From Acanthococcus lagerstroemiae (lineage: Eukaryota > Arthropoda > Insecta > Hemiptera > Eriococcidae), in assembly GCA_031841125.1 (NCBI GenBank), contig CM063107.1, positions 68,583,814 through 68,647,813 on the forward strand: a DNA stretch of 64,000 bases. The letters run 5' to 3'. The translations under genes were made by a program, and so were the position numbers. The stretch's first letter is position 1, and every line of letters starts with the position of its first letter. The notes beneath the pieces are model-generated. The model saw only the letters and a list, made by a program, of their open reading frames with translations. It made no database searches and had not been told where the DNA came from. Positions 25,962-37,800 of this stretch are shown here, one piece after another.

Positions 25962-26755
25962 AGCGAGAAATATTGAATGGCAGTCGCACATCGTAAGAGT
26001 ACCTTAATACTACAGGCACGTCACTTTGAAGTATTGTTGTATGATTCACATATAATATTTCCATTTAATAACTGAATTTTCGAGAACTATAAAGGTGTTC
26101 GCGCTGAACAGATAATCACTAATTACTTTCCATTAGACTGCCTAAGTCGATGCGTTTACCTAGATTTCGGCATGTTATTTTTCCATTCTAATTATAGTTT
26201 ACTTAACGGCAGATTATTTGTCATTCCGGTTTTCTTTTCTCGCAATTATTATCGCTGTAATTGTCTTTTTTTTTTTTTTTAAACCTCGTGCATCGAGTGG
26301 TCGAACTTATATGAATGATTTCACACACTAGCTAACCGACATGTCAATTGCATGACAGAGGCACTCGATATTTTCCACGATCTAACACTGATTTTCACTA
26401 CTTACGCCATTTCTCGATCATACAATCCAGATATCCAGTATACCAGGCGAACTATTGAGAACAGTGAACACCAGATGATGCCAGAGCCCCAAAACTGATA
26501 CGAGTATGTCTGTAGCATAAAATGGAATGCTTGACAATTATCCAAATTGACTCGCAATTAAAATGCTAATTTAACATAATGTTTTTAAAAAACACCGGTG
26601 CATCAATTCAGAGTTTACTCTTTCATCTCATTTATTACTTCATTTCTATGGGATAACAATTCTTCAAATGTCGGCAGTCTATGTTGGTAGTCTTTACTAG
26701 TATGTACTCATCCTAATTTGCGCATCTGCTAAAGTCTTATTTCTGAATTTACTTT

Positions 26756-26789
<34 letters not shown>

Positions 26790-29610
26790 CACACCTCTAA
26801 AGAGCACCTAATAGCATTGATGAAAAAATCAGAAATCAGAAAATCTTTAAATAAAGGGCAGTTGCGTCATTTAACGATGGGAATTTTCCATTACTGGAGA
26901 CTTCTTCAACTTGATTCCTTTGAACATGTCCAATTATTCATTATTTCCAAAGCCCTTCCTTGGCAGACTGAAAAGTTACTAAAGGAGAGCCTCACAGTTT
27001 GCAGAAACAAACACTGAATTTAATGATGCGTCGAATTGCGAGAGGACTTTCAAAAAGCAGGGAATTTTTTGATACAAGCCGCCTGAAATTCGGAAGCTAA
27101 TAGATGCCAGAAGGCGCTGTCCCAAATGCAGCGCCCTGATACACGGAATCAAGCGTATTTTTGGCCCCAAAGCCAGAATTGGCGCCTGGCACATTTCTAG
27201 CGCCTCAATTTCCATAAGGGTTTCACAACTAGCACAAAGAAGAGAAATACAACGAACAGCATATGTTATTCTCAAACGATACTTTAATGTCAGGACTGTA
27301 TCACCTGGTCATTAAATAGAAATACCACGATGGTATCATACCACAGTTGGATAACACTGAGTCCACAGAATATCCAGGTGATATGGTAAATGCACCAGTT
27401 TGAACAGCTGTATTGTTCAGATGTGATATTCCTATTGTACAATTTATACTACTTAAGGTATCATTTGAGTGTCACACAGATATTTCCATTCTTTGTACTG
27501 GCTGAGATTAACAAACGTGAACTGCGTGTCTTCTTTTAAAATACGCACACCTGCTATGAATACGAAACGGTGCATCACATACCAAATGAGTTACGTATCC
27601 TTTCCCATTTGCATTCACAGATCAATAATGATCAACTGAGAATTTTTTCATACAGTTCATTATTTACTCTTTCCCGCAGAGGAATTTCTCTCTGCATCGA
27701 ATCAAAACCAAACACTTATATTTCCACGCAGTAAAGTAACAGCGAGGACGAGTATGCCCCGCAGTTGAATAAGTAGCAGGTACATTTAGAATATGCACAC
27801 ACACACACACACATGTCCTACAGCTGTCAATCTTCCTTCATTTACTCCAAGGATTTATGAAGATTATTCAGCACTATATCACTGTTATATAAATCAATTA
27901 AAATCAATGTCATTGCCGGCCTACTAATCCATTAATTCGCTTTGAGTATATAATTCAAACTCGGCCTGGTACCTCAGAAAATTCATGTTTTTTTCTTTTC
28001 GAATCCCTTACATTAACTGCCTATGTACTAACCAATTAACATATACTATTTGCATTTTGACGTAGGTACATTGAACACAACATAGAACAGCACATGTAGG
28101 AGTACTTTGTAATATTCTAATATTTATAAGATTTGACGTCAGTTTCGGTTTTCTAAATAGAAATTCAGATCAGTTGGTATTGAACTTTCATTACGTAATA
28201 GAGAATTACAGAGTACTGGTCAAGTAAAGAACTCAGTGCGACAAGTAGTGTGTACGAAGGGGTGAAGGACTATGCTAACAGATAATGTCGCTCAATTACT
28301 ACTCATATTTAGCCTTCGCGTACTGCCCGAATCACCATTTCATTTTAGCTATTTTCAAAACTCAAACACCAGAGAATACTGTACCAAAGCAGCAACGGAC
28401 ATTGTATAATTAGAAAAGATAATCTTGTTTGTGTCGGGTTTTTCGCTCTTAATTATAATGGCCTGGAAAGTCTAAGGAAAGCTATATCCAACTTGAAAGC
28501 AAAATATCTAAGTTTTTCCTTTGACTTAAACATCTATATGTTGTAGAGAGTTATTTAATTGGTATGCCTCAATCACACAGAAGCCCTGGAGACGAAAACT
28601 GTTGTTAATCTTCTAAGATGTAAAACGAAAGCACCACTTTGTTATTGGTCGATTATGACTCTGAAGAACTCGAATTTTCTTCAATATATAAAAATTGATA
28701 TCAGAAATGTCAGTGCAAGCTGGCAAGCGTAAAAGGAAACATAGGAGACTAGGCATGAGGAATAAGAAACTAATACAGAAAATCGGCAGTGTTACCTATT
28801 TCCATTAGAACCTATCCGCTTTCAGAAAGCGCCTGGCAAGGCTGCAACCAGTCAAATTCAAACAGTTGTCCGTCAGAGCATGTCTGAGTAGATGCATTAT
28901 GAAGATATCAATTCCGAAACGTGCTTACTCCAAACGGTTGTTTCCCAAGCATGAAACCAAAGTTGTACATGTAATCCTTAGAAACGGGTCCCGAACACGT
29001 GAGATCTTTGAACACATATACAGTGATAGATCAGGTACCTACGTCTCACTATTCTTATATTTGACCAACAGATGTCGCTAAAATCACGTTTTCAATTACT
29101 TAAATGGACTAACGTAAAGCTAAGCACTTCTTGGAATTGGTATCTTCATATGCATATTCCAGACTTATAACCAATCATGTTCATTCAGTCAACCACAATA
29201 ACTATGTCTGCGGTAGCTGGATGTCGGATGATTCCGAACCAATCAAGATCATTCGAAATTCTACCACAGCAACTATGTTTGTTGTTGTATGTTAGATGAG
29301 CTCGATTCATTAATTTCTTGTTCCCAACATTTTTGCTGACACCTATCTCGGACAACCGTAGCCCTGGAGTAGTTCTGGCAGGTTCTTACAAAAGCCAAGA
29401 AAAAGCAATTCAGATACCGTGTTAGTGTTGAATTTCAAGTATTTGTATTTTGCATTGTTGTAGTTGTGAAAATGCCGGTCTATTCTCACTTCTACAGCGC
29501 TCTGGGAAAGTCTTCAATTTAATAACCGAGTATTGGCAAACCAGCACACGACAGAGGGTTGTCTTGACTTCGAAGTGGAATTATAAGCAAAGCCAATATC
29601 CGAAACTGTG
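25962..29610. other. FAR intron 1, mostly unique sequence
   Basis: Poly(A) at 26758 and (AC)n at 27790; otherwise nothing supported. The 98-codon - strand frame at 26979-27275 is unrecognised. Confidence 0.45.
27790..27812. repeat. (AC)n microsatellite
   Basis: About ten CA dinucleotides. Confidence 0.85.
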
Positions 29611-29732
29611 GGGTCTGGTTGGCCGAATGGATAGCATGCTAGTCTCGGAACCCGGAGGTCCCGGGTTCGAGCTCAAGTAGCAACTCACTACGTTTTGACC
29701 TAGGCCGGGTTTTCGGCAAGAAGGGAAGAGGG
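29611..29732 (+). mobile_element. tRNA-derived SINE, head only
   Basis: The head resembles a tRNA gene with A box TGGCCGAATGGATAGC and B box GGGTTCGAGCTC, followed by the shared linker (TAGGCCGG, TTTTCGGC, AAGAAGGGAAGAGG). It stops at 29732, where a MITE-like end (GGCCCGTAGCCAGAGC) begins. Family members are at 32831, 31479 and 43675. Transcribed by RNA polymerase III in intact copies (family knowledge). Confidence 0.75.
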
Positions 29733-30167
29733 CAGGCCCGTAGCCAGAGCTAGGGGAGCGCTTGCCTGAGCCCCTCTGACAAAATTTCGTGAATAAAAAT
29801 AACGAGAATTTCTATATTTTTCTCGCTAGTTTTGTTCAAAACTTTTCTTTCCACTACATTTTAATGTGTGGCAACACTGGCGTTGCTTTGAAAGATAGGT
29901 AGACTAAACGAATCGTGTGATTGTCGTTCTTTATATGTGACGTGTCACAAGAAAAGGGCCCGAGTGTCCATCCAGCAGTTTCAGACACACAGGGGTTATT
30001 CTTCGAACATGTTGATATTTCAATCCCTAGCAGTTATCTCACAAACTATTAATGATACGGCCATTTCGTTTTTCTTCGTTGATAGATATGATCAGTTCTA
30101 CTTTTTCAAGCTTCCAGAAGAAAATTTGATCCACTTTTAATGGGTCAACATTTGCTCAAATGTCCGT

Positions 30168-30728
30168 CGGCATGGCTGTCCCTCGAACGATTTTCATTTT
30201 TATTATTTTTTTCCAAATTTTCAAGCGTATATTGGAACAAACTGACAACTTAGTAGCTCTTTTAAATGGATGAAGGAATCACAAGGTAACATTGAAATCG
30301 CATCTTCACAGGTGCGAGTCAGTACGGCCAGCTTTGAAAATTGTACCCCGATTTTTTGTCCATCGGCATGGCTCTTTCTCAACCAATCACAGAACAGGCG
30401 TTTCAATATTTTTTCGTCGCAGTTCATGGTTAAATTGTACATTCTTATCAGAGCAATATGGTCCGCACATCAAATCCTGTTTTTTTTTTGTGACCAGACT
30501 CGTGTATTTGCATATTATTGTCTAAAATTAAGAGTTAAAAAAAGATGGGTCCTTCGGCATGGTCATCTTTATGCAACGATAGACATTCATCATCCAAAAA
30601 TAATTACGTCTAATTAATGGGTTAGTATGCCTTTATCAACTCTCCATATAATTTTTTGTTTTGGAATCAACACTTTTTGTTCGCTATTGTCTTTCGGCAT
30701 GGATTTTTCCATGTGTCTTTTGGCATGG
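30168..30728. repeat. Spaced CGGCATGG repeats
   Basis: TC(C/T)(G/A/T)TCGGCATGG occurs at 30168, 30364, 30555, 30695 and (TGGCATGG) 30721; the first three are about 193 bases apart. Remnant of a tandem repeat in FAR intron 1. Confidence 0.45.
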
Positions 30729-31114
30729 CATTCATCATTTTTATTGCTATGCCAAATACAGAATCCCTCACTATCGGCCCAATCTTACCAATATATTATA
30801 CAGACCGCCTCTTTTAAAGACTCACATCAAAAAAAGTTCAAATATCCCTTACTTTCCTCCGTAAAAAAACATACCTGAAATATCAACATTTTTAAATAAT
30901 AACCTACAGGCCTTTTTCTTGTGTCACATTATAATTCACAAACACAAGGGTAAGCTCGCAATCCAGTTCACATTGAATATCGATGGCTAAATGCCTGAAT
31001 GACTGGTCGGGAAGTCGAATCTCCAATTTTGACTATGAATTCGGAGACCAAATTCAATGTTTTTACTGTAACATTGTAAATTTGCTGCCCCCCCCCAGAA
31101 TGTTTGGTTTATAT

Positions 31115-31380
31115 CCTTGGCGTAGCCAGAATTTTCCCGGCGGGGGGGGGGGGTGATAAGATTTTCAAGGGAGAAAAAGTCGAAAATTGAGATATGTTTC
31201 AAAAATCGTCGATATTAGAGGACCATTTTATGAAAATGAAGGTAAAATTACTGCTCGAGCGAAAATTTTTCGGAAAAACGTGTTTTAAAGGCGATAAATT
31301 ACTTACGTTTACATATTTCACATTCAGTTTCAGGTACCTTGGGGGTGTCCGCCCCTTCGCCCCCCTTGGCTACACCACTA
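31115..31380. mobile_element. hAT-like MITE with GCGTAGCCAG ends
   Basis: Left CCTTGGCGTAGCCAGAATTT, right inverse of TAGTGGTGTAGCCAAGGGGG. A 12-base G run at 31142. No convincing target duplication seen. It lies upstream of the first conserved FAR exon. Confidence 0.55.
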
Positions 31381-31478
31381 CCTTGTAGAAATCTTCACAT
31401 TATATACTATGTGTATCTTTAAGCCCCCCTCCTGGTAAACAATTAGCACTCCCTACCGCAGTGGCTGGCTATGGGCCT

Positions 31479-31590
31479 GAAAGAGGGCTAAGACAGCCCT
31501 ATCAGCCTCCCCGACGTCTCTGAGGTAATGCTCGAAAGGGCGGATTCCAGGGCTCGGGTTGAGAGTAAAATTAGAAAAGAGGAATACCCG
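31479..31590 (+). mobile_element. SINE central domain and tail, 5' truncated
   Basis: Starts within the linker (AAGAGGGCTAAGACAGCCC) and carries the central domain ACGTCTCTGAGGTAATGCTC and tail (CAGGGCTCGGGTTGAGAG) seen at 32831. It lacks the tRNA head, and lies about 250 bases before the FAR exon at 31838. Confidence 0.7.
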
Positions 31591-31845
31591 AAACTGTACA
31601 GTTGGTGCCACCATAATTATCATACACAGTACACCCCCTGATCTACAGTATTTAAAAAGAGTACACAAAGAAATGATAGGTTGCACGATTCGTAAACCGC
31701 AATCTGCTCCAACTTCTCTATTCTCTCATTAACATTTCAAACTACCGGAATTCGACTGAAAACACTTTCGCTCTGTAACCGAAAAAAAAACCGTGACGTT
31801 AATACCGCAACAAATAATTAATTTTGCTCTGTTGCAGATTCGACA

Positions 31846-34800
31846 ATGTCCGACGAAAGCGAGAAGTCGTCTTTGGACCTCGATAACATAGTTTCATTTT
31901 TCAAAAATTCAACGATATTTATGACAGGCGTAACTGGTTTTCTCGGTCATGTGCTACTCGCCAAGTTGTTAAGGTAACTTGTAAAACGGTTTGTGTACAT
32001 GAATGAAAGTGAACGTAACCTGAACAGAGTCATAATATTGAAGCGCGCATGACCGATAGATTTAATAAATGGCTCGAGTTCAGACTGGTTTCTAGACATC
32101 AAAATAAAACGAAAACTTGAGTCTAATTTCCATTCATATTTGCAGTTCCTGTCCAGATGTCCGAAAAATTTACATACTAATCCGAGAGAAAAAAAACAGA
32201 GATGTGAATGAACGAATTCAGGAACTTTTTAACGCGCCGGTAAGTGTGTAATTTGCTGCACTCGAGGCACAGTTATTTTAGCAAATTGTAAAAAAATTAG
32301 AAATATCGAAAAACCAAGTGATAATTTCTACGTATGTTTATTACAGATTTTTGACAAAGTCAAGGTCGATTGCCCTGGTTTTTTTCAAAAGATTTCAGCC
32401 ATAAAGGGCGACTGTTTGAAGCCAAACTTGGGCATTTCGGAGGCTGATTGTCAAACACTGCAGGCAGAAGTGAACGTCGTCTTCCATGTGGCCGCAACAG
32501 TCAGATTCGACGCTCCGTTGAGGGACGCGGTCAATATTAATGTTCGATCAACCCGCGACCTTTTGGAGATCGCCAAAAATATGAAGAATTTGCGGGTAAT
32601 TTTTTGATTACGCCTAACATCGAAACACGGAGTCTTTGTACTTCATTCGAACTTCCAAAAACAGGGACATAATCGGGGAAAATCCTATCTACCAAAAAAT
32701 CCTCTAGCGAACATTGCTAAAGCCGAAAATGAGTAAACTGAATTCTCAATCCTTAAATACCAAGGCCAAGGGCAGCTGGTGTGCGCAAAGTTACCACAAT
32801 TCTAAGGTCTCCTAAGCACAATAATGACGGGGGGTCTGGTTGGCCGAGTCGATAGCGCGTTGGTCTCGGAATCCGGAGGTCCCGGGTTCGAGCCCACGTA
32901 ACAACTCGCCAGTTTCGACCTAGGCCGGTTTTTCGGCCAGAAGAGAAGAGAACTAAGGCAGCCTTAACAGCCTCCTCGACGTCTCTGAGGTAATGCTCGA
33001 AAAGGCGGATGCCAGGGCTCGGGTTGAGAGCAAATTAGAAGAGAAGCACAACCATGATGGACCACTATCATGGCGATTCACAATCGGAGAACTTGGAAGT
33101 ACATTGCTGACATTACCTCCACCACTTTGGCCATTTGCAACCATTCAGACAACTCCATTGTTAATTGCTACCGATATTTCAAGCACCATGGCTATTATCT
33201 GCAACCAGTTAAACGGTGACGATCTGCAATGGAACTTCTTGATTGGTTGTAAATCGCTACAGTGGTTGCTCTAACTGCGGAGATTACCAACAATGGAACT
33301 GTTTGATTGGTTGCAAATCACCTTAGTAGTTGAGGTAATGTTGGCGATCTATTATAGAGCTCTCTCAGGGACGCACCTAAGAGTTTTTCCTGGGGGGGGG
33401 GGGGTAAAAATTATGCAAGTCCCAACTGACTCAACTTAGAATTTCCAATTATCAAAGCAAAAAAAAGTTTGACCTGTTGGATTTTTCCAACTGGCCCAAC
33501 TCAACATTCCCAAGTATGCAAAAGAAGAAAAACCTTTTGGCTTGTTGGGTTTTCCCAACTTCTCAACGCAATTCCCAAGTATCAAAGCAAAAAAAAAAAC
33601 CTTTTAACTTGTTGGATTTTCCCAACTCGCCTGACTGAAATGGTAAATTTTTCCAACTGCTGAGTAAAAAATACCTTCAAGGAGGTAAGTTGCTCCCCTG
33701 CCCCACACATCGGTACTTCCCTGAGCTCTCTAATTGGTTGTAACTAGCAAGGGTTGTAAAACACAGAAAACAATATTACAAAATTATGAATTTCTACCGA
33801 TTTCAGGCGTTTGTGCACGTGTCAACTGCATTTTCATTTTGCGTCGAAAGAAAGCTGATTGAAGAAAAATTGTATGATCCTCCAATCCCGGCTTCGAATT
33901 TGATCACTGTAATGGACCAACTAGACGACGCTGTTATTGACAGACTTACTCCCCAGTAAGTACCACACGATTTAATCGGCTCGGCAGTGCCGATGGTGTC
34001 AGGCACATTGAAATTCTTCTAAGAGCATAATTTTCTTCTACAGATTGTTAGATGCTCACCCGAATACCTACGTGTACACAAAAGCGGTCGCCGAAGGGAT
34101 CTTCTCATCCAAATCGTTGAACATTCCGATATCGATATTCAGACCAGCAATTGGTGAGTACTTCCTTTTCTTTTGTTTTCAATTTAAAAAAGATCAAATT
34201 GAATGTAATCAAATATGTCGCAAAGAAGAAATTTTGTATCAGTCACGCGAAGAAAATTTTGTCTGATGTGAAAACACACGCACAAAAACGTTTCGGGGTT
34301 TTCGAATGAGGGAAAAACAAAGTAAACGGTTCATTAAATTGTCCACCGATGAGGACTGTGGACTTATTCACGTGACGTTAACAAAATTACGAGTAGTTTT
34401 TCCTTTTTTTTTTGTTTCTGTTTTCCCGTTAGTTTACTGCACGTTTCCTCGAATAATAAAATTATCTCAAATTTTCAGTTATTTCCACCGCCAAGGAACC
34501 ACTTGAAGGATGGATTAACAATACGTACGGACCTACTGGTATTGTGGCTGCGGCTGGTATCGGCTTGATGCGATCTTTGCATGCAGACAAAAATTGTAAA
34601 GCCAATGTCGTGCCTTGTGATTACGTCATCAATGCTCTAATTGCTTCGGCCTGGTACACTGCCAAAAGATGGTAAGTTAGAAATCGATACACAAATATAC
34701 CAGAGTTCAAAAGTAGAACAAGCCCAACATAGTTTGCTAGCAAAGGAGAGACAAAAAATCAAGAATGAAACTCGGAATTTCCAACTGAAAATAATGAACA

Positions 34801-37800
34801 AAATCGCCACAATATGGACTACCATAGTAGCTTCTCACAGCCAACCAGAGAGCTCCATTGTAAACTGTCACCAGTACCTCATGTTGAGGTAATGGTGGCG
34901 ACTTATAATGCATGGTATCTAATTGGTATGAACAGAAGAGGTACCGGTGATGATCTACCATGGAGCTTCCTGACTGGTCGCAAATTGATGAGCTACCGAC
35001 GGCAATCCATAACAGAGCTATCAAATTCGTTATGAATCAACAAGCCAACAGAGATCTACTGCGGAGCTCTCTGATTGGTGGCAAACTTATAAGGAACTAG
35101 TGGCAATCTCCAACAGAGTTCTTTGAATGGTTGCAAATACTGAGGTGACGCTCAGTAGCCTTTAAAATTGCGACAATTTTTCGTCGCCTTTGTCAAGTTG
35201 GTTATTGGAAATACTTGAACCAGAACTGAAGTGTAGAAAGAAAGCTATAACTAAATTCAATTTCGGTTAATTTGTACAGACTGTTCAGAGGTTTAAAAGA
35301 AAAATACTGAAAGGAACCTAGCAAGCGGTCCAAAGAGAAATCATGCTCAATTTCAGCAGCAGATATTCACAATCAGAATTTTTAATCGTGCTATTATTTA
35401 CAGGGAAAATCTGAAAGAAGAAGGCAAATTAGGCACATCTGAATCAGAAGAAATACCAATTTTCAACTACAGCAGCACCGAAACGAAAAAATCTTTAACG
35501 TGGAAGCAGTTTATGTATGAAAATGAAATCCAAGAACCAGAAGTACCATTTTCATGTTCGGTAAGTAAAAACAAGCATTATTTCATCATCTATGTATGGC
35601 TGACGACTACGCCATTCACAGGGTGTATGTACACCCTTTGTCAGTACTTTTGGCAGATCAATAACTTTTTGGTTATCACTTCGCTGGCGCTGCCAATTAG
35701 AGATTGAGCTAGCGCTTCGACAGATGAAGGGTAAAGAATCAAAACTCACATTTGCCATTTTACTTCAAGGGCGCAAATAGGCAAAATACTGTACACGGGT
35801 GCAGGAATATCTTTGCTGCGCTTGTGAACGTGGAGTATGTTATACATATCGCACTTTCACAGGCGCAGCAAAGATATTCCTGCACTCGTGTACAGTATTT
35901 TGCCTATTTGCGCCTTCGAAGTAGAATGGCAAATGTGAGTTTTGATTCTTTACCGTCCAAATGTTAACACCACTTTACCACTTGACTCGGACAAAATACT
36001 GCAACTTTGCAGATAAATACATACAATAGATCTTGACTTAGGTTAATTCTATGCAGTATAATCACGTTTGTTTCGTTTTGTTATACAGATATGGGCTTTT
36101 TCATTTACTCTCAACAAGTATAAATTTGTACACCAAATCTACATATTGTTCCTCCATTTACTTCCAGCTTTAATTGTAGATAACGTTGCAGTGTTATGTG
36201 GCAAGAAACCAAGGTAATTAATTTACACGCAGTTAGCTTAATCATTAGATACATATAGAAGAGAAAATACTGAATTCTCAGTTTTCCATATGCAAGTTTT
36301 CGCTTTCTGAAAATCAGTTAATTCGCTTTAAATAGTTATAATAGTAACAATTATTCGGTTTTTGGCTTGGTTATGTTGCTTCAAGCAGAGTTGCAAAAAC
36401 AAAATATAATAGTTATGGTTTCGGTTCTAACTTGAATTCGTGCTACGGTTATGGTTATACATCAGGCTTTTGCATAATACGTTAAGTCTAAGCGAATCAA
36501 TATGTTTTTAAAACAAAATTTGTTATTTGGTTGTGGTCGCTATATTACCAACTGCAGATACAACTGGTTGCGGTTTTGCTCCATCTTGTCACCATACATC
36601 ATTTCCATCGGTCTAGTTTCATTTTGCCTTCCCTTTTGTAAGATTTTATCTGAGGAATATCAGGGACATAGCGGAGAGTTTTTATTTTTTCTGGTGTGGG
36701 GGGGGGGGGAGAATTGTTAAATTCCCAACTGACTCAACTCAAAATTCCTAAGTATCAGAATTTTTTTGATTTGGCTAAAAAACACAAAAACAAACTTGAA
36801 ATCTTCTATATTTAGGATGTGCCGATTCACAATTTTTTCCTTCTGTAGTCCAGAGTCCTTCCGGCTACTATGCTATCATCAGTGGAGTAGGAAATGTTTA
36901 TAAAACAAACAAAGGGGGACAGAAAGGGGAATTTGTTATTGTATACAATTACTCCACAACGTGAGCATTTCGTAGTTACAAACGTGTTTGTTTACCTGGC
37001 GAAAAGAAGGTGCCTTAGTGATTGGATGGGAATCAAAAGATGAAGCGGGTGAATACAGAAGATTGAAGATCAGTGTTTATAAAACAAACAAAGGAGGACA
37101 GAAAGGGGAATTTGTTATTGTATACAAATACACCACAACGTGAGCATTTCGTACTTACAAATAGACGCTGTTCAGCAAAGGGGACCAACTAGCAAAATCC
37201 GCTTTTTGAGAAAACGTGATTCGAAGTTCAAGAACCATGTAGAAACTACATGACATAGCGTTTACTGATAGGTTTTTTTCAATGTGAGTACACATTTTTG
37301 AATTGGGGGCCCAATTTTGAAAAATTCTACGTTTTACGCTCTTTCCAACGATACTAACAACTCATTTTATTTACAAATGTTAGTTGGTTCCTTTTTGTTG
37401 AACAGCGTCCAAAGGTGTTTGTTTACTTGGCGAAAAGAAGGTGTCTTAGTTGAAGATCAGTACATACTCCACTGATGATGGCATAGCAGCCGAAAGCGCT
37501 CTGGACTACACAAGAAAGAAATTGTGAATTGGCACACCCTAAAATATAGAATTTACCAAGTTCACTTACACTCCATCAGGACCCTTAAGCTTGAAATCTT
37601 TTTGACTTGTTGGATTTTTCCAACTTTTGATCCATCTACTAAAATTTCCCAACTCTGGCAGAGGCTCGGGCGAAAGCTGCTCCTTGCCCCTCTCCCCCTT
37701 AGTTCCGTCCCTGAGGAATATACGAGTATCTATACTGTTCTGAAGTCTCGATTAGGAAATAATTAATTTAATGCTTTTCAACTGACTTGGAACATAAACA

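Larger units (their letters stand above)
36666..37712. mobile_element. hAT MITE split by a nested insertion (FAR intron 8)
   Basis: Left end CAGGGACATAGCGGAGAG near 36661, right end AGTTCCGTCCCTG near 37712, with AGGAATAT on both outer flanks (8-bp target duplication). The halves (to 36804 and from 37600) match the 33366 family. An approximately 785-base block separates them. Exact edges may be off by a few bases. Confidence 0.75.
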
